A program made the position numbers and the translations under genes. Source: Paramecium octaurelia (lineage: Eukaryota > Ciliophora > Oligohymenophorea > Peniculida > Parameciidae). Taken from it: a stretch of DNA of 64,000 nucleotides. Shown here one piece after another: positions 34,998 to 47,499 of this stretch. The DNA lies in contig CAJJDP010000050.1 of NCBI GenBank assembly GCA_905182995.1, positions 252,877 to 316,876 of the forward strand, written 5' to 3'. Every line of letters starts with the position of its first letter. Positions within the stretch are counted from its first letter, which is position 1. A model generated the notes under the pieces. It saw only the letters and a program-made list of their open reading frames with translations, had not been told where the DNA came from and ran no database searches.

Positions 34998-35835
34998 TTT
35001 TAATTAACTCTTTTTTATTTTAAATAAAACTAAATACAAATTCAATTATTTTTCTATCTCCTAATTTTATTATGTTTATTAAAAAAATGTTTAAGTTTAA
35101 TGCAGATATTCATTAAAATTGCATGGCAACTTAAAAATAATACAATTTCTAATTAACAATATAAAAACAAATATAATTAGAGAGCAATATCTTTTAAAAG
35201 TTATAGATAATAGCATTTAAAAATTTAACAAAATTTATTCAACTAATTTATATTATAGAATTTGTATTTGAATACTCTAGAAGTATATTAATATTGCTAA
35301 TTTATAATAAGTTGATTTATATATTAATATTAAAATTAATGATTAAATTTATTTATTCTTATTAAATTTGATAAATGATGAAACAAAATAGGAATGGAAT
35401 TTAAAAAATATGAAAAAGATTCATATACAATAGCACATTTTCATAATTCTTAAGTTATTTTAAGGATTATTAAACAAAAAAAGAATATACATTATCTTTG
35501 AATGACATCATTATTCTGTTAAAAAAGAAACTTTCTTTGGTCAAATTCCTTTCAAAAAGGAGTACATATACTCTTTCTTTTACTATATTGTAATAATAAC
35601 ATACAATAATATTTAGAACTAAAAAGGGTTTTTTAGTCTTGTTAGACTCTATAGTGTAGAAATGATGATTAATTCATTAAACAAGGAATTTATAATATTT
35701 AGTCTATTAATTAGAGCTTTCAAGTGAAGAGTAGTAATTTAGAATAATGTTTAATTTTTATAATATATATTTCGAATAAAATGTTTTTTTCATAAATTAA
35801 ATGAACTCATTAGAACAAAATTTAATAATTAAATT
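34998..35835. other. Long AT-rich intergenic region
   Basis: 838 bp, the longest stretch in the window without a supported gene. Extremely AT-rich, with short homopolymer and TA-rich tracts. I see no coding frame, tRNA-like fold or repeat array on either strand. Confidence 0.5.
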
Positions 35836-36471
35836 ATGGGGGTTTGTGCATAATCACAAAAGAAATCATAGAGATAAATTGGAGAAAGAGAAGTTTGTTT
35901 CGTCTTAGAAAGTCTTACTTAGGAGTCTTAAGTCAATGAAATTTATAAAACTTTGATTGGTCAGACTTAAGTAGTGTTTGAAAATTTGATAAATAACAAG
36001 ATTATCAGTCGAAATATCAGTTAAACTGAGTATGATTTCTACTCAAGATAAACAGAAGAATTAAGTATTCTAAACAGCTATCTCTAAAACTATTACAACA
36101 ACTATTACAGAATTGTAGTTTCTAACATCAAAAGCGAAAATCTTTATTACTTTTAAAACTTAAATCTTAAATTCATTATCCAACTCTACTTGGCTATGAA
36201 AAGCATCAAGTACAATGGAAACGAATGGTGGAATTCGTAGACTTTCTATTCACTGGAAAAGCTCACTATGAATAGATTTAACATATTCCCAAAAGTAGTT
36301 GAAGAAGGAAGAATCTCACCATTCATTAATTTTATACTCCTTTTAAATAAATTGAGCATAAAGCTCATGAATTTAGAAGGAATGACTCTTCAAGAGAAAG
36401 AAATTGAATACATAGTCGATAAGAAAGGGTCAAATCTCTACAATCAACTTAAACTAGACTTATAAATCTGA
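35836..36471 (+). CDS. Probable N-myristoylated protein (MGVC start)
   Basis: 211 residues, no introns, MGVCAQSQKKSQRQIGEREV to KLDLQI. The N-terminus has Gly2 and Cys4 with basic residues soon after, the pattern for N-myristoylation plus palmitoylation, so membrane anchoring is likely. The body is mixed (YDFYSRQTEELSILNSYL, then WWNSQTFYSLEKLTMNRFNI), with no catalytic motif. A short acidic C-terminal helix follows. No family recognised. Confidence 0.6.
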
Positions 36472-36748
36472 TTTTTATTTTATTTTTCACAATCTCTAAA
36501 TCTCTTTTAATATAAATTTTTAAATCCTCCATAAAATAAACGTAAAATTCTTTAAAATAAGAATTTATATTAAATATAGAATAATTTATTAACTGTTATA
36601 TAAAATTCAAAATTATGGTTTAGATTAATTCACAAAATTTTGTAATAAGAATTCTCTACTTGGTTGTTGTCTGAACATATTATGTTTGCTTGAGATTATT
36701 TTGGAGACTTTTTAGTTAGTGACTGGACTTTGAGATCGAAATTATACT

Positions 36749-37851
36749 TCACTATTTGTAGTTTCTAATTTTCTCCTCTATGGGAATAAATAAAATTGAT
36801 ACTGTTGAAGATTGAGGAGATTAAACCGTGGTAGCACACTTTTCTACTAAAGACACTCTATAATTAAAGAATAAAGGCATGATTTTGTATCCAGTTCTTA
36901 CTCGTTCTTTTTAAATTTATTAGGACATTTCAAACATCTAAATACAATCTTATTGTGGGGACAAACTTCTTAATGTTTTTTTCTGTCTCCTTAGCAAACT
37001 ATTATTTTGTCTATTGTCCTAATGGTTTTCAATTGATTTTGGTTGATACATAAATTCATACCTCAAAACACTTTAGCATAGTAAACGTTATTTTAAAATA
37101 GGATATTCTTTCAGTAAAGTTAAAAACTCTTTATATTATATGAATATTTACTATTTCTGATTTAATAGTTAAGAGAGAAACAGAGGAATTTGTTACAGCT
37201 TTTGTAAATCTCGCTCTATTAAAAAACACTTCATATTCTCCGAAGATTTAATTTTCAACCAATAATTTTAACTATTTCTTTTCTCTTTGTAACTATTGGG
37301 CTTAATGGAATATGTACTTTAATTTCTCCTTCCCTAATCAAATACACAAATCTGCTTTCTTCATTTTCCTTATAAATAACGTGATTAAATGGAAGGGATG
37401 TCAAACAAAAATATTTCGAAATTCTGGCAACACTATTTCTGGGAAAATTTGGAAAGAGAGTTTTCCTTAAGAATTCTATAATGATGTCGGTTCTCAATTC
37501 CTTTAGTTGACTTAAATAGGAACTAAAATTTGTTCTTATTGATAAAAGATGAACATCAGAAAGAGCAAAAACAATAGCTTTTTCATGCAAAGGAATTACT
37601 AAGAAGTTCGGCAATTTGATAAATCTTTTAGCCAATTAATATTAACCATCAACAACAAAGTATATTCCTTCTTATAAGATTATTTAGTCATCCTATTTGA
37701 TTTTTTCATATTAACAATCTCTTGCTAATTGATCAGCTAATTAGTTTGTTTGATAATAGTTATAAATAAATTTTCTTATGAATGACTCCATTTCTATTAA
37801 ATCTGTAACCGATTTTACTTCCTTTTCTATTATTTAAATAAAGTCATTCAT
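36749..37851 (-). CDS. Protein with tandem cyclic-nucleotide-binding-like domains
   Basis: 351 residues; introns of 22 and 25 nt give an exact frame. Start MNDFIQIIEKEVKSVTDLIE. A first CNB-like barrel is partial (IILQEGIYFVVDGQYQLAKR). The second is better: LFPNFPRNSVARISKYFCLT, NHVIYKENEESRFVYLIREG, EIKVHIPL, ending with the typical helix LLTIKSEIFLTLLKEYPILK. The phosphate-binding cassette (FGE...RAA) is not recognisable in either, so ligand binding is doubtful. The C-terminal 110 residues are Gln/Ser/Arg-rich. No kinase domain or inhibitor sequence is attached, so it is not a standard PKA subunit. Confidence 0.65.
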
Positions 37852-38026
37852 CAAACTTGAAATTTCAATAAATTAATAATAAAAGTGTATTGTATCAAAA
37901 ATTAATAAATTAGTAAATCAAATACTTTAAACTGTAATATTCATTGAAAGAAAAGATCTATGTAAAAACAATTTATGATATTTTTTATTATCTATTGTAA
38001 ATTCAAATTGTTGTAAAATATACTTC

Positions 38027-38513
38027 TCATCTAGTCTTATTCGCTTTATACATTTCTAATAGTTTATTAGGGTCTTTAGTGTTATAAGCATCGATATAGA
38101 ACTGCAATTCCTATGTTTGGACATCATAATTGTGTTGCTTGAAAAAGTTGATTATTTCATTCAAAGTTTTTTCTTAACTAGGTCTAATTAATTTCTAAAT
38201 AGTTTTACTTCTAAATCTCTTAGACTTAGTAAGGGTTTATGAATGGATAACAGGAACTATTTTATTTTTAATATTCTGATAAGAGTTTATCTTGGTTAAA
38301 ATTGGTAATAGTGGTCTTTCTCACCTAATCATATTGACTTTCCATATTTTGTCTATTATTTTTAATTGGAGCATTCATTTATGCTATTTATTTTTGATCC
38401 ACTCTATTTTCTGTAGGGATTTAATAGTTTTATTTTATTTGATATTCTTCCAAATAATATTGATTTTTCTTGATCATTTCACCAAACTTTTTGGCGTTGC
38501 TCTCGAAACTCAT
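38027..38513 (-). CDS. Hypothetical helical protein
   Basis: 151 residues; one 31-nt intron (GTCTAAGAG...CTATTTAG) gives an exact frame. MSFESNAKKFGEMIKKNQYY starts it; the C-terminal 60 residues (QEKTLNEIINFFKQHNYDVQ, DPNKLLEMYKANKTR) are strongly helical. No domain recognised. Confidence 0.55.
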
Positions 38514-38575
38514 TTAAATATATAAAAGTACTATTTTGAATTTAGAATATCATTTAAATCCATTGATAGCAATGG

Positions 38576-39621
38576 ATGATTGAGTTGTATCGAATCAAAA
38601 TTAGGTCTTTTAATTTAAACTTGAAAAGTATTTTGCGTAAATATTTATGATTATCTACATTGTTATTTTATAGGTTGGTTGGCACTATTTTATTGTTTCT
38701 TCCTGAGATCAGCTATTGAAAGATTAGTTAAAATCAAATCTCCAAAAATTCCTTAGATCATTTTAATAGAAGGTCTGCTTGAGAAAATAAAATATATTAA
38801 TATTATTAACAAAATAAGGATGGAACCGCTTAATATTCTGACAAATATTATTAAACCAGAATATCTCAAATATTACAAGGATTGGATTCATATTGCAAGC
38901 GAAAAAGAAGCCAGGGGTCTCCAATTGATTGGAGCCATCTATAAACATAAAGGAAGGAAATTATTTAGGTAATATTTAGAGAAATAATCATAGAGCAAAG
39001 CCTCCAACAGTTCAATTACAAGAGTTAACAGATCAATAAGAATTAGAGTAATCTTATTACAGTCAATTTTGAATAGTTTTAAAAAGGCTGAGGAGATGCA
39101 TAGAAAAAATTAAACATCTACTACTTATGGTACTGAATTTGGATACCTCTAAAAATTACTAAAACCACAGAATAATGTGTTCAAATTTAAGAAGTGTTCT
39201 GAATTAGAATTCGCATAACCTCTCAATGATTTAGCTAAATTATTCTTGGATAATTGGATTGAAATGAATGATGAATTGGAGTTCCAAGAATTAGTTCTTA
39301 ATTGTCTTAGAGCCTTATTCAGCAGATTTAAAGCATAATTAGTACCTAAAACAGAAATGAAGTATATTAGACTCTAACTATTTATTAGGGTAAAATATGA
39401 ATATAAGCCTGATTGGAAACTATCTAACCCTATACGAGTTGATAAAGCAGGAACAGATATAAAGTAAATTGTTTCATATATAAAGTGCATATAAAACCAA
39501 TTATAATGCTATTTTCAAATAAAGATTGAAATAAGAGCAAATCAAATAAAAAATAGCTGAATTGGATGGAACTGACTTTGCAAAAGCATTAACAATCCAC
39601 AAATCATTCAAAATAACTTGA
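38576..39621 (+). CDS. Hypothetical helical protein with near-N-terminal hydrophobic segment
   Basis: 328 residues. Two introns: 37 nt (GTAAATATTT...TTTATAG), at the upper end for this genome, and 22 nt (GTAAATTGTT...ATAAAG); with both, length is an exact multiple of three. The start MIELYRIKIRSFNLNLKSIL leads to a short hydrophobic stretch (WLALFYCFFL), then helical, basic sequence (YYKDWIHIASEKEARGLQLI, KASNSSITRVNRSIRIR) and a C-terminal coil (QRLKQEQIKQKIAELDGTDF). Starts 62 bp from a divergent gene. Family unknown. Confidence 0.6.
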
Positions 39622-39717
39622 AATATATATATAATATAAGATACATCATAGACATTCTTTGGATTATGTAAATTATAAGAAATTTATTAAATAAATCAAT
39701 TAATGCTGTTTCGTCAA

Positions 39718-40346
39718 TCAAATTAATTAGCACTCACACTCATTAGTATTCTATTAAGTTTGATAAATTTTATAAATTTCTGCTATTGAATCAACTAATT
39801 TTAGGATTTAATTTACTTTCTGATTGAAAAACATCATTTTATTAAGGCAAATTATTAAATTAATACCAATCATTAATAGTTGATGTTGCTATTTGAATCA
39901 CATCCAAGAATAATATTACTGCTTATTTCTCTTCTTCTGATTAAAAGTTCTGCCTTATGCGCTAAATCCCTTCTATCTCATCCAGATATTAATTTAGGTA
40001 ATTTTTCAATTATACCACACTTGAATCCAATTATTCCGCATACACTATCCTTTTTCATTATTGCAAAAATATACTTGCTTTAACAGCTAACTTCAATAAG
40101 AATAGCATAAGTTTAGCAAAACTCATGTTTAGAATATAAACTAATTATTTCCTTAATATTTGATTTGAGTCTATTAACAAACTAATTTCCTATACTTTGA
40201 AATTTATTTGGGTCATCCTTTTATAATTTTTCACAGTCCCAATATTTTTCCATTAAGAATAGATTTTATAAATATTTCTCAATTAATTTGATTGTATTTT
40301 GGATAAATTTCTATGAATGACATTATAAACGACTTTTTGATGACAT
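39718..40346 (-). CDS. Hypothetical all-helical protein (5' end may extend)
   Basis: From MSSKSRLQCHSQKFIQNTIK, 193 residues with introns of 25 and 22 nt, exact frame, ending QQNTNECECQLI at TGA 39718-39720. Middle sequence NQFVNRLKSNIKEIISLYSK and LKNYLNQYLDEIEGIQRIRQ is strongly amphipathic. Protein-like reverse-strand segments continue upstream to about 40690 (LPISHEEFLNNQLESKNKIT, and a 21-nt intron before QNGLKQEAIENILFANSYSI), so the gene probably begins further 5' with exons I could not join. Confidence 0.5.
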
Positions 40347-40862
40347 ATCAATCTCTAAACTATTAAATGTAGCTATATTATAGCAATATAAACTTAATTT
40401 TTATCAATTTTGTTTGTAAATGTATTTTCTTTATCTTCCTTATTTACAGCTCTATTATGATTGATACTCGATGGCCCGTCCCATTGATAAGAAATAGATA
40501 AGGACTAAATAAAATTCTTTAAGTTCTCCTTTATATGCTATATGAATTAGCAAATAGAATATTTTCAATTGCTTCTTGCTTTAGACCATTCTCTCAAATT
40601 AATGAAGCGTAACAAGTAATTTTATTTTTAGATTCAAGTTAATTATTGAGGAACTCTTCATGTGAGATTGGTAATCATAATTATTCTGACTTTATTTAAT
40701 AAGGAAATCAAAATTTTATGTAGTATTATTTTATTTAATATTATTATATGATATGCTGTGGAATATTAATTAATGACAATACAAAAAGAAATAGAATTCT
40801 TTCAACTTTTGCTAAATAATAAAATATATATATAGCTTTATTAATATTGTAAATTTAATCAA
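40347..40862. other. Gap probably holding 5' exons of the preceding reverse gene
   Basis: Between 40347 and about 40690 the reverse strand has several protein-like pieces (for example SYQWDGPSSINHNRAV near 40450) in more than one frame. They fit short-intron exons of the gene ending at 39718, but I cannot give a consistent model. 40690-40862 looks non-coding. Confidence 0.4.
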
Positions 40863-41931
<1,069 letters not shown>

Positions 41932-41955
41932 TTAAATTAATATAATAATAATAAA
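41932..41955. promoter_or_regulatory. 24-bp bidirectional start region
   Basis: Only 24 bp, nearly pure A/T, separate the divergent ATGs of the MEK-like and SNF1-like kinases. Promoter elements must overlap the genes or this short spacer. Confidence 0.6.
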
Positions 41956-43612
41956 ATGTAATAATAAGGATAGGCTCCATTATAAATAGAACATTACATA
42001 ATAGGTAAAACATTGGGTGTGGGTGCATTCGGAAAAGTCAAACGTAAGAATTAATGAATAGATTAGTGGCTAAACACAATATTACTAATACATAAGTGGC
42101 CATCAAGATCATCAATAAAAGAAAGATGAAAAATTCAAGAATGGGTGCTAAAATAAGACGTGAAATAAGGTTGCTTAGATATTTTAATCATCCAAATGTA
42201 ATTAAACTATACGAAGTATTGGACACCCCAGGAGATATATTTGTAGTAATGGAATATGCCGAAAGAGGAGAATTATTTGATTTGATCGCATAAAGAGGCA
42301 AATTGCCAGAGAGTGAGGCTCGCAATTTTTTCCTTTAAATATTAAGTGGAGTCGAATATTGCCATAACAATTTAGTAGCCCATCGTGATCTCAAACCAGA
42401 AAACATATTGATCACTCATAATTATGTTGTCAAAATTGCAGACTTCGGATTAAGTAATCTGATGAAAGATGGGAAATATTTAAAAACCTCATGTGGTTCT
42501 CCAAATTATGCTGCGCCTGAAGTCATATCAGGAAAGACGTATTGTGGTTCCGATGCTGATGTGTGGAGTTGTGGAGTTATTTTGTATGCATTACTTGCAG
42601 GTTTCTTACCATTTGATGAAGAAACTACTCAAGCTCTCTTTAAAAAAATCAAAAGTGCTGATTATACTATCCCAAGTAGTTTTAGTCCTCAAGTGAGAGA
42701 TCTCATTAATAGAATGCTTACTCCAGATCCATTGAAGAGAATCAAATTCCATGAGATTCACCTTCATCCATATATGAGAAGTACTTAAGTTCCCTTTTAT
42801 CTCCAAATACCATTCAAATTAGATGAGGGTCGTAGATAAATCAATGAAGATGTCTTTGAGAAATTAATGCAATTGTAAACAGTAAATTTCAGAGGTATGA
42901 CGCAAACCCAAATTCAGAAGAGTATCAGAAAAAGAGAAGACAAATCATTCGTGGTCATTTATGATTTGCTTTTGGGATAATTAGGAGTTGAATCTTCTAC
43001 TCCCATGACTCTACACAATCTAACTATGCATGATCTCATCTTCAATCCTCAAATTCCACAAATTGAAGGTCAATCATTTAATAATTGTCTATTGAATGAA
43101 ATTCAGAAGCCTTAGCCTTATGATTATGGTAAGGAATTACCAAAAGACATTATGGCAATTGTTTACCCTTATCAAGCTAGATAAATTGTAAATGCTATTT
43201 ACACTTGTCTAGAGAAATTTAATACTGTTATTAAGATAAAGAGTCCTGATTACAAGTTGAAATGTTATCATAAGAATCTCATAAAAATGACAAAATATAA
43301 TTCGAGTATGGAGTTATTTAATGAATTCCAAAAAGAAGTAGAAGAAACAGGATCGAAAAATGATTTGGCTTCTCTGACTTTTAAGGACGATGGCAAGAAG
43401 CCTAAAGTCAAAGAGAATAAATATTCAGCCAAAGAGATTATATTTAACATCTAAATTTATAAGGTATTCAATAATATATATAATTATAGATGCCAACTAA
43501 TAATAACGATCACATGATCGACTTTCAATTATGCAGAGGTCATCCTGTCGTTTTCATGGATTTTTGCAATAAAGTCATAGCTTTGCTAAATTAACACTTC
43601 AATTAAATTTGA
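41956..43612 (+). CDS. SNF1/AMPK catalytic (alpha) subunit
   Basis: 535 residues; introns of 23 nt (GTAAGAATT...ATTAG) and 26 nt (GTATTC...TATAG), exact frame. Kinase domain residues about 12-270: [61 protein letters not shown] with the activating Thr ([14 protein letters not shown]), [20 protein letters not shown]. The C-terminal part ends with a KA1-like strand ([20 protein letters not shown]), the hallmark of the SNF1/AMPK/MARK branch. It would sense energy status together with beta and gamma subunits. The T-loop sequence favours SNF1/AMPK over MARK. Very confident kinase; subtype strong. Confidence 0.92.
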
Positions 43613-43655
43613 TTATGTGTTTCCAAAAATAAGATAAATAAATAACTAATAATAT

Positions 43656-44865
43656 TCATTTATTATTTGTCTTCTTTATCTTTTTACTGACTCCTGGTAT
43701 TTGGGATTCATCCTTCAACTTTTTAAGGTAATCATCAATGGTTCTCTCCAATTCATTTGCACATTTATAGTATATTGTATCAGGTTGATTGTAATTTCTG
43801 CAATTAATGAAGATCCTCTTAACATCCTTGATGAAGAGGTCTTTGGAAGTATACTAATTGTTCTGCAATTTCTTTTCAATAGTCTTTATGTCAATTGGAT
43901 CAGTAATCACATCATAATAATCAGGGACGTCATCCTTATTGACAGGTTCAAGGAAAGGCCAAGCAGATTTATGCTTTCGCATTGTGTCTATTATCTACTA
44001 GCATGAGATCATAAAAGTCTTTTCCTTTTGCTTTTTCAATTCATTATAATCCTCAATTGTCCAGCCACTCTCCATAATACCTTAGACACTTTCTGGTTTG
44101 ACTGCAGGTTTATCTCCATTGGAAGTTTCAACCTTATAGTTCTGCTTCTCAATGCCAGGATATACTCGATCATTCAATGTTAATTTCTTGATGATGTCTA
44201 TCATGAGCTTAATATTAAGATATGCAATACCTACTTTTATTCTCTAATCAGATCACTAATGTTTCCATAATCAATACTCGGATGCACATAACATTCCATC
44301 AAAGTTCCTCCATCATAATCCTTGATGAATCCTTTCCATCTGTCTGGGTGCATCTTTATTTCCTAATAGAATCCCTGTTTTCTGAAATATCCAATAGCGT
44401 AATTGTCTGCATAAGTAAGCAAATATTCAACATCCTATTTTTGTATATGTTCTTTGAATTTGTTCATCAATCTTGTTCCATATCCTTTGACTTACAAGTT
44501 AGCGGTAATTGCCAAAAATGCTATTTCAGCAAATCTTTAAGTGGGATATTTTCTGTAACAGATTCCTCCTATCACCTTTGTATCATCCTATATGGTTAAT
44601 AATCACATACTTTAACAATGCACATAGATTCATGATTTCTATCAAATACGAGTCTAACAATATATTCCTTCGGCATTTTAGGAAGTTGGCGAGCGAATAT
44701 ATTTTTTAAGTCAATTAACATCTTCATTCTCTCGTGATTACCATTATTTGTTATAATTTTGAAGTCAATCAAACCTTGATCTTCTTCAACCTTGGCTCCT
44801 TGATCCCTATTGGTAAATCCAAGACCTGTCTATTCTCCATTTATTCCCACAAATTATTGAGACAT
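43656..44865 (-). CDS. GCN5: GCN5 histone acetyltransferase with bromodomain
   Basis: 387 residues; two 23-nt introns, exact frame. The HAT (about residues 65-200) is unmistakable: [39 protein letters not shown] with the catalytic Glu, [20 protein letters not shown] with the acetyl-CoA Q/RxxGxG loop, and [15 protein letters not shown]. The C-terminal bromodomain follows: [60 protein letters not shown] with the acetyl-lysine-binding Asn. GCN5 acetylates histone H3 in SAGA-type complexes. Size matches the short Tetrahymena p55 enzyme, with almost no N-terminal domain. Convergent with the SNF1 gene, 43 bp apart. Confidence 0.96.
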
Positions 44866-44875
44866 TAAATAATTA

Positions 44876-46613
44876 TCATACAAATTAAATCATTCTGCTA
44901 TCCAATTCCCGCATTTCACATTAATCCAAAAATTTTATGCCAACTTTATTCAATACATCCCTCTCTCTCTTTACTCTCGCCTTGCAAATCAAGCGCTCTC
45001 CCTCTTCACTATTGAATTAAGTTTACGAAAACTTGAATTAAGGTAATCCAACAACTTAAAGAATCTTATCATAAACTTCAAAGAAGTTGAAAATCGATGC
45101 CATTATCAACAGGATAGGTAATGAATAAGAAAAAGACATCCCTAAAACTGAACTAGTATCCATATTGCCAACCACATCCTCAAAAGGCGTACCCTAAATG
45201 TGGATCATCTGTAGGAAATTGAAAGTCAACGGAAAAGATACTCTAGAAAAATTACTAATAATATTAATGGCTTAACACTTACATTGATCCAAACATCAAG
45301 CTAGGAGCATCAGTTTACTAGTGATTGTAAAACCCATACATTCCAGCAAAGTTAATGTGAAATAGTCCATAAAAAGCACAAAAAGATATATACATCAGAG
45401 GTATTAAGATTGATATTTAAGTATGCATAAATCCATTCACGTTGATTATTCTACTAAGGATATTAAAGTCGAATTCAGTAAAGCATGATATTTCTGACAA
45501 AATCACAATGCTTGATAATATTGAGAAAATCACGCACAAAGATAACAAATAAGCCTTCTTTATTTTAGTATACCAAAGCCATTCCAATATATCAACATAA
45601 TGGCCAAATTACCCAGACTTTGGATATCGTAATGTCGATCTAATTTTGTAATGCACACTGAATTCGTTATCAATCATGTCTTCTAAGAGAAAACATTCAG
45701 TGCAAATGTGATCCCATTTAGTTTTTGCTCTCTTGTATTCTGCTGCTCTCTTTTTAGCCTTCTTATTAATCTCACAAAAGGATGATAGTTGTTTAACTTC
45801 AATGATATCCAATAATTTATGAGAAGCATCCTCAATGATTTCATAAGGGATCTAAAATATAGATATTAATTTTACTTCATTCAATATATGATCTATACAT
45901 TGTTAGTTCGGATTGAGCTATTTATTTTATATCAATTCAATAGTCATATTGAATAGTTAGATATTAAGTTCTTAAATAGTATGATTAATTTGGGCAGCCT
46001 CTAAATAGAGTGCTTTTAAACATTTTTAATATTGTGCCTTCCTCCAATATTCCCTTGGGATTGCTACTAAACCATGTCCTAACAATATAACTACTAACAA
46101 AATGCCACTTTGATTAATATATATATTTACAATGCATAAGCTAAAGCAACTAATACTTTTAAAATTGAATTAAAGTCCAGTTTGTTGAAAATAGCCAGGT
46201 AGGCAATAAAGATTAAACCAAACAATAAAAAATAAGCATAGATGATTAAATTGTTCTTAAAAGATCGTATCAATTTGTCTTTGAAGCTGAATTCCCCTGC
46301 ATCCTCATATTCCTAACAAATTGGCAATATTAACCTAAAACGAATAAATGAATAAATGTCACCAGCACAATATGAAATTGCCCCAATATATCCATTTCCA
46401 TAATAACACAGTGTAATCATAGCCATCACCATAATCATTCATAGTATAATAGATATCATGAGGTATGATAAATACAATTCCAAATGAAAGGATCCATGAA
46501 ATGTATGTTAACAACTTCACATAGAATGGTACTTGTTATTATGAGTACTCTCGAACCAAATATCCTACATAAAACAGTAAGACTATCCCCTCTAGCACAG
46601 TCAATATGAACAT
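44876..46613 (-). CDS. LMBR1-domain membrane protein (LMBRD2-like)
   Basis: 548 residues; introns of 28, 23 and about 40 nt make the frame exact. From MFILTVLEGIVLLFYVGYLV it has an N-terminal helix, then KLLTYISWILSFGIVFIIPY, GHGLVAIPREYWRKAQYQK (human LMBRD2 has a very similar GYGLVEIPRSYW), a long cytosolic helical loop (KLLDIIEVKQLSSFCEINKK), and later YNHQQTDAPSLMFGS and LTFNFLQMIHIQGTP, again matching LMBRD2. About nine membrane helices in total. An in-frame ATG further upstream (46784) would add a non-homologous stretch; family topology favours 46613. Function in vesicle trafficking/GPCR regulation is from animal homologues. Confidence 0.87.
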
Positions 46614-46862
46614 AAATTATAAATATTAAAAGTAATATTGGTTTTTAATTTATTGTACTTCATTCTAGAGAGCACGTCTTATTTTCTCTTTAGAATTAGT
46701 ACCAAATATATCATAATAAATTAATTCATAATTCCCTTTAAATTCTTTATGAATACAACATCCTTTACTCAATGATTTTTTCATAATAGAATAACATCAA
46801 TTAAACTATACTAATTATCTATAAAATCAACTCAACTAAAAGTCAATTTATTTTATCTTTAG

Positions 46863-47330
46863 TCATACAATCCCATACAAGACTTTATCTCGAATATCAA
46901 GAAAATATTATTTTGCATCTATGAAATTAGGTTCTTTTATCCTAATCAATAAATTAAAATTATGCTATTAAGACTATGCATCACTGTCTTCTTTGTAGAA
47001 ATTTTATAAAGAAAATTTCATCAACTGAGAAATTCAGTTATATCATCTGCTGAATTAATTTAATTTTAGCCTAACAGGATATCTATTGCATCATTATATA
47101 ATCCTTTTATAGCTCTAATAATAAATGTAGATAGCTCTTGAAGTTTAGACAACAACCTGCTATACTTTAAGATATTGAAACAAGATTTTTGATTTAAATT
47201 TATGTTTCTTTTAATAAAAGTAAGTAATTTGTTTTATCAAAACATTTAAATTTTATGAAATTAAATTCTTATACTTAACTTAATTAAATTTAACATGTTT
47301 GAGCTAACACGATATTATAAAACTTTTCAT
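46863..47330 (-). CDS. Probable hypothetical protein, splicing uncertain
   Basis: The 3' part reads well on the reverse strand: LSKLQELSTFIIRAIKGLYN, DAIDILLGQNQINSADDITE, and after a 35-nt intron FNLLIRIKEPNFIDAKQYFL ending DKVLYGIV at TGA 46863-46865. The 5' end, tentatively MKSFIISCQLKHVKFNQ at 47330, is not firmly connected. The helical, acidic character suggests a small soluble protein. Confidence 0.35.
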
Positions 47331-47499
47331 TAGGATCTTTAAATTCATTAGTAACATATATATAATAATTTCTCAAAGATAGATTAAAGATTACGAAGTT
47401 GATTATAGAATAGGTATATCTAATTCTAACGATGCGAATTTTCTATCAAAAATAGTTGGAATCATTGTTTGTTAATTAATTATTTAATAAATAAAAAAA

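Noticed and set aside
39880-40083. Forward ORF starting MMLLFESHPRIILLLISLLL resembling a signal peptide
   Set aside because: Antisense to the helical gene 39718-40346, which has an exact spliced frame.
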